Source: Gelidibacter mesophilus DSM 14095
GTDB taxonomy: Bacteria > Bacteroidota > Bacteroidia > Flavobacteriales > Flavobacteriaceae
Assembly: GCF_000423005.1 (NCBI RefSeq)
Contig: NZ_AUHD01000005.1
Span: forward strand, 372,001 to 436,000
DNA length: 64,000 nucleotides
Reading direction: 5' to 3'
Position 1 is the stretch's first letter. Each line of letters opens with the position of its first letter. The position numbers and the translations under genes were made by a program. The notes under the pieces are model-generated. The model was not told the origin of the DNA, ran no database searches, and saw nothing but the letters and a program-made list of their open reading frames with translations. Of this stretch, positions 27,644 through 39,028 are shown in pieces.

Positions 27644-28255
27644 TTAAAATTTAAAATTCAAGGTCATCCCCAAATTGGTGGATTGTTCCTGTTCATTATA
27701 TTGAAAATGAGGTTTTAAGGCCAAATTTTCATCTAAATTATACTGTAGTAAGTGTGCGTCAACATTGGCATCAATAATTTGGAGGGCATAGATTCCGATG
27801 GTAATTAACAACGATAGCTCTTTATTGCGCCTCAATGTGTTTTGTGCACGAATCAGTCCGTCAGTTGAAACTCTAGGTGCTGCGCCGTCACCATAAAACT
27901 CATCATTGGTAAATCCAGCCAACCTGCTTTTATAGGCGTCCCGATAGCGATCATAGGTTTTGTCATTGTCTAAATAAAAATAAATACCCGTTCCGAGTGC
28001 AACATAAACAATGGGAATTTTCCAATATTTTTTATTGTAAGCTTGTCCCAGTCCTGGAAGAACGGCCGAGTAGAAAGCAGCTTTTGAGGGGGCTAAAATA
28101 TTCATTGGTTTTCTAACGATGCTATCCAAACTAACGTCGTTGGAAATTTCTTCTGGAATGTCGTTAGAAATACTATCTGTAGGGATTTGCGAAAATCCGA
28201 AGAAAGAGGCAAATAATAAAATAAAAAGAGATGTATAAAGACGACTATTTAGCAC
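27644..28255 (-). CDS. DUF5683 domain protein
   Basis: This 203-residue DUF5683 protein has a signal peptide (first 22 residues) and a core with APSKAAFYSAVLPGLGQAYNKKYWKIP, followed by two further hydrophobic segments. DUF5683 is a Bacteroidota family of unknown function, probably in the envelope. It overlaps the end of parB by 11 bp, so its translation is coupled to the partition genes. The linkage of par, this protein and cell-wall/export genes suggests coordination with growth. Confidence 0.82.
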   Translation of the reverse strand: MLNSRLYTSLFILLFASFFGFSQIPTDSISNDIPEEISNDVSLDSIVRKPMNILAPSKAAFYSAVLPGLGQAYNKKYWKIPIVYVALGTGIYFYLDNDKTYDRYRDAYKSRLAGFTNDEFYGDGAAPRVSTDGLIRAQNTLRRNKELSLLITIGIYALQIIDANVDAHLLQYNLDENLALKPHFQYNEQEQSTNLGMTLNFKF

Positions 28256-29144
28256 TTTGAACCAATTTTTTGATACGGTTAAAATCTTCTTCAGAATGGA
28301 AAGGAATGCTTATGGAACCTTTTCCGTTCTTGCTCACTTTAACGCTAATTTTATGTCCAAAGTATTCAGAAAATTCTTTTACGCTGTTTTTGACATAGCT
28401 TGGGAGCTCCGATTTTTTGTCAACTTTGTGGTCACTTTTATTATGGTAGTTTTTGACTAATGCTTCCGTATCCCTAACGGATAATTTATTGGTAAGTATT
28501 TTTTCGTAAATATCAAGTTGGTTCGATTGGTCTTCAATATTAATAATGGCACGTCCATGACCCATAGAAATAAAACCGTCTCGCATCCCTGTTTGGATGA
28601 TAGGATCCAATTTTAAAAGACGAAGGTAATTTGCAATTGTAGATCGCTTTTTACCTACACGATCACTCATTTGTTCTTGTGTCAACTGAATTTCATCAAT
28701 CAACCGCTGGTAAGACAATGCAATTTCAATAGGGTCTAAATCTTGACGTTGAATGTTTTCAACCAAAGCCATTTCCAAAGATTCCTGGTCATTTGCAATT
28801 CTGATATACGCAGGGATGGTTGACAATCCAATAAGTTTAGAAGCTCTAAAACGACGCTCTCCAGAAACCAATTGGTACTTATTAAAATCAAGCTTTCTGA
28901 CGGTAATAGGTTGGATAACACCTAGTTCTTTAATTGATGATGCTAATTCTTTAAGTGTTTCCTCATTAAAATTGGTTCGCGGTTGGAATGGGTTGATTTC
29001 AATAGCTTCCAATTCCAACTCCACAATATTACCGATGACTTTATCGGCATTTTTATCCTGTACTGATTTGATATCGTTTGATGGATCTTTTAAAAGTGCG
29101 GATAGTCCTCTTCCTAAAGCTTGTTTCTGTGTTGCCTTCGCCAT
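28245..29144 (-). CDS. parB: chromosome partition protein ParB
   Basis: This 299-residue ParB/Spo0J is a CTP-dependent DNA clamp that loads at parS sites and organises the origin region. Motifs in order are IEINPFQPRTNF (ParB N-domain), the arginine patch GERRFRAS, a helix-turn-helix around LTQEQMSDRVGKKRSTIANYLRLL, and a C-terminal dimerisation domain. parA precedes it with a one-base overlap. I did not see a parS-like palindrome in the window. Confidence 0.95.
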   Translation of the reverse strand: MAKATQKQALGRGLSALLKDPSNDIKSVQDKNADKVIGNIVELELEAIEINPFQPRTNFNEETLKELASSIKELGVIQPITVRKLDFNKYQLVSGERRFRASKLIGLSTIPAYIRIANDQESLEMALVENIQRQDLDPIEIALSYQRLIDEIQLTQEQMSDRVGKKRSTIANYLRLLKLDPIIQTGMRDGFISMGHGRAIINIEDQSNQLDIYEKILTNKLSVRDTEALVKNYHNKSDHKVDKKSELPSYVKNSVKEFSEYFGHKISVKVSKNGKGSISIPFHSEEDFNRIKKLVQSAK

Positions 29145-29908
29145 TAATCGTTCTTTTTAATAATTTCCTTCGCTAAACTTAAATAATTGGCAGCGCCTTT
29201 GCTGCTCACATCATAATTGATGATGCTTTCTCCATAACTAGGTGCCTCTCCTAAACGCACGTTTCGCTGAATAATGGTATCAAAAACCATATCGCTAAAA
29301 TGTTTCTGTACTTCTTCAACAACTTGGTTTGATAGGCGTAAGCGTGCATCATACATAGTCAATAACATGCCTTCAATATCTAAATCCTGATTATGGATAC
29401 GTTGCACACTTTTAATGGTATTCAAAAGTTTGCCCAAGCCTTCCAACGCAAAATACTCACATTGGATAGGAATAATGACCGAGTCGGAAGCAGTAAGTGC
29501 GTTCAAAGTCAAGAGTCCTAAAGAAGGTGCGCAATCAATTAAGATATAATCATAATGATCTTTCAGGTGGTGAATTGCTTTTTTGAGCATGTATTCACGT
29601 TCCTCCTTGTCAACCAATTCAATTTCAATGGCCACCAAATCGATGTGTGCCGGAATGATGTCAACGTGTGGTGCACTTGTAGATATGATGCAATCTTCTG
29701 CCTTGGCGGAATGTTCAATAAGTTGATAGGAACCAACTTCTACACCTTCCACATCAATACCCAAGCCCGATGATGCATTGGCTTGTGGATCTGCATCTAT
29801 CAATAATACTTTTTTCTCTAAAGCGCCCAAGGAAGCGGCTAGATTTACAGATGTTGTTGTTTTACCAACACCTCCTTTTTGATTGGCTATTGCAATGATT
29901 TTACCCAT
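29144..29908 (-). CDS. parA: chromosome partition ATPase ParA
   Basis: This 254-residue ParA/Soj-type ATPase drives segregation with ParB. The deviant Walker A is KGGVGKTTTSVNLAASLG; the Walker A' segment is LLIDADPQANASSGLG and the Walker B segment ILIDCAPSLG. It is the first gene of the unit parA - parB - DUF5683 - dapB - lepB - WbqC - DUF6122. There is no exact -7 box directly upstream. Confidence 0.95.
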   Translation of the reverse strand: MGKIIAIANQKGGVGKTTTSVNLAASLGALEKKVLLIDADPQANASSGLGIDVEGVEVGSYQLIEHSAKAEDCIISTSAPHVDIIPAHIDLVAIEIELVDKEEREYMLKKAIHHLKDHYDYILIDCAPSLGLLTLNALTASDSVIIPIQCEYFALEGLGKLLNTIKSVQRIHNQDLDIEGMLLTMYDARLRLSNQVVEEVQKHFSDMVFDTIIQRNVRLGEAPSYGESIINYDVSSKGAANYLSLAKEIIKKND

Positions 29909-30130
29909 TAAATGATCTGGTTTTTAGTGGCCGTAAAAATACAATTATTTGTGGGTTTAAAAAATGTTACTTGTTAACAAAACGGCATCGATTTTAAAAC
30001 ACAAACTCTTGAGAAATGTCCCGATTTTGCGATTAGTTTTCAGTCAATTAGCTGAGATGGAATATGAATTTCTAATTCTTATTGAATGTTTCAAAACTAT
30101 TCAAAATAGGGTTGAGATTGCATGATTGCC

Positions 30131-31012
30131 TCAATTCTTAGTTTTTTTGGAACGTATCATTGCTTCCAACTGATCCCACATTTCTTCAGGGATCGCTTCT
30201 AGTAAATTAAACTGTCCGGCACCTTTTAACCATTCACCGCCATCAATCGTTATTACTTCACCGTTAACATATGCGGAAAAATCAGAAACTAAATAGGCGG
30301 CCAAATTCGCCAATTCCTGATGTTCACCGACGCGTTTTACGGGTACTTTTTTGGCCATGTCAAATTTATCTTTTAAATCGCCCGGCAAAAGGCGGTCCCA
30401 GGCACCTTTGGTTGGGAAAGGTCCAGGAGCAATAGCGTTAAATCGCATCCCGTATTTTGCCCACTCCACGGCAAGACTTCGGGTCATGGCCAATACACCA
30501 GCTTTGGCTGTAGCACTTGGCACCACGTAGGCGGAACCTGTCCAAGCATAAGTGGTCACAATATTAAGTACAGAAGTGTTTTTTTGCTTGGTGTCAATCC
30601 AATGTTTTCCAAAGGCCAAGGTGCAGTTTTTGGTGCCTTTTAAAACTATGTCTATAATTGTATCAAACGCATTTGCCGATAAACGCTCCGTTGGAGAGAT
30701 GAAGTTTCCCGCCGCATTATTAAGTAAAACATCTACTTTTTCAAATTTATTGACGGCGTCTTTCAACATGGCTTCTACTTCGTCGTAATTGCGAACATCA
30801 CATTGTAATGGCAAACAAATACCGTTGGTTTCTTTTTCAAGTTCTTCAGCGGTTGTTTTTAATTTGTCAAGGTTGCGTGAGGTAATGGCAACATTGGCGC
30901 CCAATTCTAAAAAATATTTGGACATGGCTTTTCCCAATCCGCTGCCACCACCAGTAACCACTATTGTTTTTCCTTTTAAAGCATCATCTCTGAGCATTTT
31001 TTGTGTATACAT
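30131..31012 (-). CDS. SDR oxidoreductase, 2,4-dienoyl-CoA reductase-like
   Basis: This 293-residue short-chain dehydrogenase is probably NADPH-dependent. The cofactor motif is TGGGSGLGKAM and the structural motif NNAAGNF. The usual YxxxK is replaced by SATAKAGV, as in 2,4-dienoyl-CoA reductases, so a role in breakdown of unsaturated fatty acids is likely. It ends with a Lys-rich tail. It is a single-gene unit with no other beta-oxidation genes adjacent; the acyl-CoA dehydrogenase is at 47755. Confidence 0.85.
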   Translation of the reverse strand: MYTQKMLRDDALKGKTIVVTGGGSGLGKAMSKYFLELGANVAITSRNLDKLKTTAEELEKETNGICLPLQCDVRNYDEVEAMLKDAVNKFEKVDVLLNNAAGNFISPTERLSANAFDTIIDIVLKGTKNCTLAFGKHWIDTKQKNTSVLNIVTTYAWTGSAYVVPSATAKAGVLAMTRSLAVEWAKYGMRFNAIAPGPFPTKGAWDRLLPGDLKDKFDMAKKVPVKRVGEHQELANLAAYLVSDFSAYVNGEVITIDGGEWLKGAGQFNLLEAIPEEMWDQLEAMIRSKKTKN

Positions 31013-31231
31013 TTTGCTTTCTTTTTATATTTTGAATTTTAAAAATACGGATAATATGTTACCGATGTGCTTCTGAAAAGTCAAATTGTTCTTAAAATAT
31101 ATAGCTATAGACTGAGGCTTTGAGTGTTTCAAGGAATATGTATTTCATAAATCCTAGTGTTTTTATTTGCGATAAAACCGATGGTTTTGTTTTTTGTTAT
31201 ACCTTTAAGCTGAATCACTTATCAATAAACT

Positions 31232-34000
31232 ATGAAATCAGATACGCGTTATTTTAGAATTACTTTGGCCTTAGTATTGTTTCTGTTTCTGTCTTTTTCT
31301 GCACAAGCACAAATCAAAAAAGTAGCCAGTGTTGAGGGCATTACAGAATATAGCCTAGACAATGGCTTAAAAGTACTATTGTTTCCAGACCACTCTGCAC
31401 AAACCATTACCGTTAATATTACCTACATGGTAGGTTCACGTCATGAAGGGTATGGCGAAAAAGGGATGGCCCATTTACTGGAGCATATGGTCTTTAAAGG
31501 CACACCAAAGCACCCTAATATTCCGGAAGAACTTTCTTCACATGGGGCAAGACCAAACGGAACCACTTGGTATGACCGCACCAATTACTTTGAGACATTT
31601 AATGCTACTGATGAAAATTTGGAATGGGCCTTAGATTTGGAATCTGACAGAATGGTCAATTCCTATATCGCGAAAAAAGATTTGGAGTCTGAATTTTCCG
31701 TAGTCCGTAATGAGTTTGAAAGTGGAGAAAATTCACCTACCGGTGTGTTAATGGAAAAGGTAATCAGTGCCGCTTATTTATGGCATAACTACGGAAAGTC
31801 TACCATTGGTAACAAATCTGATATTGAGCGTGTGCCCATTGAGAGCCTACAGGCTTTTTATAAGAAATATTACCGACCTGATAACGCCATCTTAATGGTG
31901 ACAGGAAAGTTTGACACCGAAAAAACGTTGGCATTGATTGAGGAAAAATTCGGGCCTATTAAAAATCCAGAGGGTAAGTTGAGGGATAACCCAACTATTG
32001 AGCCAGCACAAGATGGCGAGAAACGCGTGACATTAAATCGGGTAGGTGATTTGCAAATTGTGTCTGCACTTTATCACGTGCCCGCAGGATCTCATGAAGA
32101 TGCAGCGGCATTGACCATTGCTGAACTCGTCTTGACTGATGAGCCTTCCGGCAGATTGTATAAAGCTTTGGTTGATACCCAAAAAGCATCTGGCATTTGG
32201 TCTTTTACGCCATTCACAAAGGAGCCATCCTTTTTATATATCAATGTAGATGTGCCATCTGAGAAGTCTTTGGAAGAAGCAGAAACCACTCTCCTGACCA
32301 CTTTAGATAATTTAGCTGATCACTTGATTACGGAAGCAGAATTGAATCGCGCAAAAGCCAATATGTTAAAACAGATGGATCAAGTTTTTAGAAATTCCTC
32401 TTATTTGGGAACTTTTATGAGCGAATTCATAGGAGCAGGAGATTGGCGCTTGGCATTCATCTATAGAGATCGTATTGAAGAAATGACCGTTGATAGAGTG
32501 AATGAAGCCATTAAAAAATATCTTATTCCTACCAACAGAACCGTTGGAAATTTTATCCCTACCAAAAACCCAGTACGTATTGGTATTCCTCATACAGAAA
32601 ATGTTGATGAATTAGTTGCAAATTACAAAGGAAAAGAAGCCATGGATGCCGGTGAAGCTTTTGATGTGTCCTATGAAAATATTCAAAACACCTTGCAGTC
32701 AGGAACTTTATCAAATAGCAACATTGAATATGGATTGATCAAAAAAGACAATCGTGGTAAAACGGTTAATCTCACGTTCACCATGCGTTCAGGAAATGTA
32801 GAGCAGTTGATGAACAAGGGACTTGCGGCAAAATATACTGCCCAAATGCTGAATAAAGGAACTAAAACGAAATCCAGACAGGATATTGAGGATAAGTTGA
32901 GTGCTTTAAAATCTTCAGTTTATTTTAGTGGATCTAACGGGCGTGTTACGTCATCAGTGAATAGTACAGAAGAAAACCTCATGGAAACCTTGGCGTTGAT
33001 GACCGATATGTTGAAGAATCCTACCTTTGATCCCACCGAATTGGAAAAATTGAAAACCCAAGATTTGGCCAGTCTTGAAGAGAGCAAATCCGAACCGCAA
33101 TCTGTGGTTTCAAGACAAATAGGGCTGCTGAACAACCGTTTCGAAAAGGGCCATCCTTTATACCGCATGACTTTGGACGAGGAAATTGCTGCCATAAAAG
33201 CTGTGAATGTGGCAGATTTGCAACAGTATTATAAAGACTTTTATGGGGTTAATAAAAGCTCATCTGTAGTCGCAATTGGTAATATGGATGTAGCTGCAGT
33301 GGAAACTTACTTTGATAACACTTATGCCGATTTCAAATCAGATAAATCGTATACGGAAATCAGTAACAAGTTTCAGAAGAACCAACCAGCAAATGAAAAA
33401 ATTCTAACTCCAGACAAGAAAAACGCATTCACCTTGGGTGTTATATCCTTTGAAGGTAGCGAATATGACGATGATTATGCCGCGCTACAAGTGGCCGGAG
33501 AAATATTTGGCGGTGGGTTTTTGAACTCTCGTATTGCAGGTCGATTGCGACAAAAGGATGGGGTGAGCTACGGTGCAGGAGGCAATGTTAGTTTGGATAA
33601 TAATAAGGATGATAAGAATTCATCCATGTACATTTATGCCATTTATGCACCGGAAAATGCAGAAAAGGTACAACAGGGTTTCAAAGAGGAAATATCACGA
33701 TATATTGCTGAAGGAATTACTGAAGAGGAGCTAAAAGGTGCTGTGAGTGGCTGGGTTCAGGAACAAAATGTGTCTCGAGCTAAAGATAATGAATTGGCAA
33801 GAGTTATCAGTACTAATTTATACTTGGACAGAGACATGATGTTCCAAAAAAATGTTGAAAAACAAGTCGAAAAGCTAACTGTTGAAGATGTCAATAAGGT
33901 GATTAAAAAATATTTTAAGAATTATGAAAATTGGACGGTGGTGAATGGTGGCGATTTTGATAATTTTGAAATCAAGAAAGACGACAAAAAGATAGACTAG
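31232..34000 (+). CDS. M16 family zinc metallopeptidase
   Basis: This 922-residue exported protease has a signal peptide ending at AQAQ (residue 27). Two M16 halves follow. The first holds the inverted zinc motif HLLEH (H81, E84, H85) and a likely third ligand at E161 in RNEFESGEN; the second half (about 510-900) lacks it and forms the other side of the clamshell, as in pitrilysin-type enzymes. It probably degrades peptides in the periplasm. It is monocistronic, with a clear terminator hairpin after the stop. Confidence 0.93.
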   Translation: MKSDTRYFRITLALVLFLFLSFSAQAQIKKVASVEGITEYSLDNGLKVLLFPDHSAQTITVNITYMVGSRHEGYGEKGMAHLLEHMVFKGTPKHPNIPEELSSHGARPNGTTWYDRTNYFETFNATDENLEWALDLESDRMVNSYIAKKDLESEFSVVRNEFESGENSPTGVLMEKVISAAYLWHNYGKSTIGNKSDIERVPIESLQAFYKKYYRPDNAILMVTGKFDTEKTLALIEEKFGPIKNPEGKLRDNPTIEPAQDGEKRVTLNRVGDLQIVSALYHVPAGSHEDAAALTIAELVLTDEPSGRLYKALVDTQKASGIWSFTPFTKEPSFLYINVDVPSEKSLEEAETTLLTTLDNLADHLITEAELNRAKANMLKQMDQVFRNSSYLGTFMSEFIGAGDWRLAFIYRDRIEEMTVDRVNEAIKKYLIPTNRTVGNFIPTKNPVRIGIPHTENVDELVANYKGKEAMDAGEAFDVSYENIQNTLQSGTLSNSNIEYGLIKKDNRGKTVNLTFTMRSGNVEQLMNKGLAAKYTAQMLNKGTKTKSRQDIEDKLSALKSSVYFSGSNGRVTSSVNSTEENLMETLALMTDMLKNPTFDPTELEKLKTQDLASLEESKSEPQSVVSRQIGLLNNRFEKGHPLYRMTLDEEIAAIKAVNVADLQQYYKDFYGVNKSSSVVAIGNMDVAAVETYFDNTYADFKSDKSYTEISNKFQKNQPANEKILTPDKKNAFTLGVISFEGSEYDDDYAALQVAGEIFGGGFLNSRIAGRLRQKDGVSYGAGGNVSLDNNKDDKNSSMYIYAIYAPENAEKVQQGFKEEISRYIAEGITEEELKGAVSGWVQEQNVSRAKDNELARVISTNLYLDRDMMFQKNVEKQVEKLTVEDVNKVIKKYFKNYENWTVVNGGDFDNFEIKKDDKKID

Positions 34001-34023
34001 TATAAAATCAGTAAAAAATACGG

Positions 34024-34062
34024 ACCTACTTCAAGAGTTTTAACCTTGAAGTAGGTTTTTTT
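34024..34062 (+). terminator. terminator of the M16 peptidase gene
   Basis: A perfect 12-bp stem (ACCTACTTCAAG with CTTGAAGTAGGT) and 9-base loop are followed by a run of seven T. Confidence 0.88.
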
Positions 34063-34210
34063 GTTTATTGAAATTCAAATTGCATAAATTTATTATAAAC
34101 ATGAAGTGTTACTAATACTATGATTATAAGTGTTTTGTGGCTGGTTTGTAGCTGTTGTCTGCCTTCTTAAATAACTAAAATTAGATGCTATAATAACTAT
34201 TTAAATTTTG

Positions 34211-34218
34211 TAAATTTG
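34211..34218 (+). promoter_or_regulatory. -7 box of pyrG
   Basis: TAAATTTG fits TAnnTTTG 20 bp before the pyrG ATG, giving a leader of about 17 bases. No good -33 TTG at usual spacing. Confidence 0.4.
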
Positions 34219-34229
34219 CCTGCGTTTAA

Positions 34230-35879
<1,650 letters not shown>

Positions 35880-35985
35880 GTTTGGTTACATTTTTGTACT
35901 CACACAGCATATTTAATAAAAACTAATTACCAATTTAATAAGAACTTACAGGTAGTAACAACAGGTAGGTTTTGAACATAAATAA

Positions 35986-37881
35986 ATGGAAGAAAAAAAA
36001 TTTGATCTCAATTCCATAATAGGATTCGTTCTTATTTTCGGAATATTGTTGTTCATGCTTTGGCAGAACCAACCAACCCCAGAGGAGCTTGCAGCTGAAG
36101 AACAAGCGAAACAAGCACAAGTAGAAGCAGAGAAAAAAGCCACTGTTGAAAAGGATACTTTTGTCACAAATGCTGACGATTATTCCAATACAACAGCTAT
36201 GGATTCCATAAAGCTAGAAGAGTTAAAGAATAAACTGGGTGCTTTTGCTTATGCATCAACCCTCCCATCAGCTACAGATAAAGAGACGTTGGTTGAGACT
36301 GATTTATTAGAATTAAAATTCAGCAATAAAGGTGGATACTTATCAGAAGTAAGACTTAAAAAGTTCGTATCTCATGACTCCATGCCTATCTATCTCATTA
36401 AAGATAAGAATGCACTTTTTAATATTTCTTTTTCTACTACGGATAACAGAAATCTAAACACTAAAGATCTTTATTTTGAACCAACAGTAACCAAAAGTGG
36501 AGAGAGTACGGTGGTCTCAATGAAACTTAAGGTTTCTGAAAACAAGTTTTTGGAGTACCGTTATGAATTGAAGCCAAACGATTATATGTTTGCTTTCAAT
36601 GTAAGATCTCAAGGTTTAAATGATGTCATCAATAGTTCACAGGAAGTGAATCTCGATTGGAACATCAAAACCTATCGCTATGCCAAAAGTGTCTCCTATG
36701 AAAACCGGTATACTGAGCTTATTTTTGAATATGAAGGTGGTAAGGATGATTATTTAGGTCAGCAGGATTCTACTGATGATACGGCTAAGGATGTGACTTG
36801 GATAGCAGGAAAACAACATTTTTTCACCTCAATTCTTTTAGCTGATCAGCCCTTTAAAAATGGATTTTTTACCTCAAAAAACCTAGTTCAGGATGAAGAT
36901 ATAGATACGATTTTCACGAAAGCTTTTACCAGTAAACTGCCATTGCAGCTTGAAGGAGGTGAAATTAATAAGAGCATGGATCTTTATTACGGTCCTAGTG
37001 ATTATAAAATTTTGAATTCTTATAATAGAAATTTAGATGAAGTTCTGCCACTGGGCTGGGGTATCTTTGGATGGATCAACCGTTACTTGTTTATTCCTTT
37101 ATTCGGATTTTTAGGATCTTATATGTCATATGGAATTGCCATTGTAGTAATGACCATTTTGATCAAAATATGTTTGTCATTTGTGCAGTATAAACAATTC
37201 CTTTCTCAAGCGAAGCTTAAAATCATTAAGCCGGAATTGGATGCGATTCGTGAAAAATATAAAGACAACAAGCTTAAGATTCAGCAAGAAACTATGGCAT
37301 TGCAGTCCAAAGCTGGCGCAAGTCCGCTAAGTGGATGTTTGCCAGCCTTGATTCAGTTGCCAGTGTTCTATGCGCTCTTCCAATTTTTCCCATCGGCTTT
37401 TGATATCCGTCAGAAAAGTTTCCTTTGGGCAGATGATTTATCGTCGTATGATACCATTGCCAACCTGCCGTTTAAAATTCCATTTTATGGCGATCACGTC
37501 AGTTTGTTTCCGATATTGGCGTCCATTGCTATTTTCTTTTATATGAGAATGACTACTGGGCAACAAATGGCATCACAACCAACGCAAGAAGGAATGCCAG
37601 ATATGGCAAAAATGATGAAGTATATGATTTACTTCTCACCAATCATGATGTTATTTTTCTTTAATAACTATGCTTCTGGATTGAGTTTGTATTATTTCAT
37701 TTCTAACTTAATCAGTATTGGCATTATGTTGGTAATCAAGAATTTTATTTTGGATGAAGAGAAGATCCATGCGCAGATTCAGGTGAATAAAGCCAAGCCA
37801 AAGAAGGAAAGTAAGTTCCAGAAGAAGATGAAAGAAATGATGGAGCAGGCTGAAGAACAAAAAAGACAAGGAAAACGTTAA
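35986..37881 (+). CDS. yidC: membrane protein insertase YidC
   Basis: This 631-residue YidC/Oxa1 insertase places proteins in the inner membrane with or without SecYEG. It has an N-terminal anchor (residues 10-25), a large periplasmic domain (about 90-360), and a C-terminal five-helix core with PLSGCLPALIQLPVFYALF and FFNNYASGLSLYYF. It ends in a strongly basic coiled tail that can bind ribosomes. A terminator follows immediately. Confidence 0.97.
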   Translation: MEEKKFDLNSIIGFVLIFGILLFMLWQNQPTPEELAAEEQAKQAQVEAEKKATVEKDTFVTNADDYSNTTAMDSIKLEELKNKLGAFAYASTLPSATDKETLVETDLLELKFSNKGGYLSEVRLKKFVSHDSMPIYLIKDKNALFNISFSTTDNRNLNTKDLYFEPTVTKSGESTVVSMKLKVSENKFLEYRYELKPNDYMFAFNVRSQGLNDVINSSQEVNLDWNIKTYRYAKSVSYENRYTELIFEYEGGKDDYLGQQDSTDDTAKDVTWIAGKQHFFTSILLADQPFKNGFFTSKNLVQDEDIDTIFTKAFTSKLPLQLEGGEINKSMDLYYGPSDYKILNSYNRNLDEVLPLGWGIFGWINRYLFIPLFGFLGSYMSYGIAIVVMTILIKICLSFVQYKQFLSQAKLKIIKPELDAIREKYKDNKLKIQQETMALQSKAGASPLSGCLPALIQLPVFYALFQFFPSAFDIRQKSFLWADDLSSYDTIANLPFKIPFYGDHVSLFPILASIAIFFYMRMTTGQQMASQPTQEGMPDMAKMMKYMIYFSPIMMLFFFNNYASGLSLYYFISNLISIGIMLVIKNFILDEEKIHAQIQVNKAKPKKESKFQKKMKEMMEQAEEQKRQGKR

Positions 37882-37900
37882 ACGCTTTCTATTATAAATA

Positions 37901-37934
37901 AAAAATGCCTCTGATAATTTCAGAGGCATTTTTG
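37901..37934. terminator. yidC terminator, bidirectional
   Basis: A 14-bp perfect stem (AAAAATGCCTCTGA with TCAGAGGCATTTTT) and 5-base loop, with A and T runs on the two sides, lie between the convergent ends of yidC and the fasciclin gene. Confidence 0.9.
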
Positions 37935-37977
37935 CTGTTAATCAATATATTTAGAAACTAGATTCTAAATGGCTTTA

Positions 37978-38961
37978 TTACTGTAATGGTAAGATGACTT
38001 TATCAATAGCGTGAACCACACCGTTGATAGCTTGGATATCTACTAAGGTAGGAATGATATTGCTTACTCTTTTATTAGGGTCCGTAATCGTCAAATTTGA
38101 GGCATTGATTGTCACGTCACCTCCCAATGTTGGCACTACACCCGTTGGAATAGCATCAGAAGTTACATTGCCGCTTACGACGTGATAGGTTAGAATTGCT
38201 TGTACTGTTGCTGGTGATACATCGCCTAAGGTGGTGTTGCCTGTTGGATCAAGCTCATTTAACAGTGAGGTGAAGGCATCATTTGTTGGTGCAAATATTG
38301 TAAAAGGACCGTTTCCTGATAATGTGGGAATTAAGTTTGGTGAGGGCGTTTGAGAATCTGCAGATTGTAAGGCGGCTACCAAGTTTGATAAGGCAGGATT
38401 TGCCAATGCAAAATCAACTACCGTTGGTAATCCAATAACAGCGTCCACAATGTGAATCGTACCGTTAGATGCGGTAATGTCTGCTGTTGTGACGGCAGAA
38501 ATCCCGTTAAATTTTACACCATTGGTGGCATCAAAATATAAGCTGAGGTTTTTGTCCATAGGCCCTTTAGCGCTTGTATTGGCATAACCTTGTTCGACAT
38601 CCACTAGCGCATTAGACGAAACTTCTCCCGCAATAACGTGGTTCAATAAAATGTTAGATAGCACATCTGTAGGAACATCACTTAAATTTGCGAAACCATT
38701 ATCCGTTAAGAAAGTTTGAAATGCAGCATTGGTTGGCGCTAAAACTGTAAACGGGCCATCGCCGCTTAAAACGCCTACTAAATTTCCGTCGGCTGCTTGT
38801 AATGCTGCCACCAGGCTGCTGAGGTTGGGAGATGATATTGCTGTTTCAACAATATCCATCTCTTGAGGCATATTGTTGTCATCGTCACTACTACAAGATT
38901 GAAAGCCAATCGCCAGTAGCAATAAGGGTAAAATCTTTAAGGTTTTTGAAATAATTTTCAT
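37978..38961 (-). CDS. fasciclin-domain lipoprotein
   Basis: This 327-residue lipoprotein has a leader ending FQSC (Cys23) and an acidic spacer, then two FAS1 domains (about 38-180 and 185-327). Each carries the FTVLAPTNAAF or FTIFAPTNDAF segment and the final GxIHxID motif. FAS1 domains mediate adhesion between cells or to polymers, so it probably sits on the outer membrane. It is divergent from the MORN-repeat gene across 67 bp that contains a palindrome. Confidence 0.92.
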   Translation of the reverse strand: MKIISKTLKILPLLLLAIGFQSCSSDDDNNMPQEMDIVETAISSPNLSSLVAALQAADGNLVGVLSGDGPFTVLAPTNAAFQTFLTDNGFANLSDVPTDVLSNILLNHVIAGEVSSNALVDVEQGYANTSAKGPMDKNLSLYFDATNGVKFNGISAVTTADITASNGTIHIVDAVIGLPTVVDFALANPALSNLVAALQSADSQTPSPNLIPTLSGNGPFTIFAPTNDAFTSLLNELDPTGNTTLGDVSPATVQAILTYHVVSGNVTSDAIPTGVVPTLGGDVTINASNLTITDPNKRVSNIIPTLVDIQAINGVVHAIDKVILPLQ

Positions 38962-38987
38962 TTTTTTGAGTTTATTTGTTCGACATT

Positions 38988-39010
38988 AAACTAATATCTA
39001 TTATTAGTTT
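38988..39010. promoter_or_regulatory. palindrome in divergent promoter region
   Basis: A perfect 9-bp inverted repeat (AAACTAATA facing TATTAGTTT, 5-base spacer) is centred between the divergent fasciclin and MORN-repeat genes. Its position suits an operator, but the regulator is unknown. Confidence 0.35.
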
Positions 39011-39028
39011 GTTTAACTAAATTAAAAA

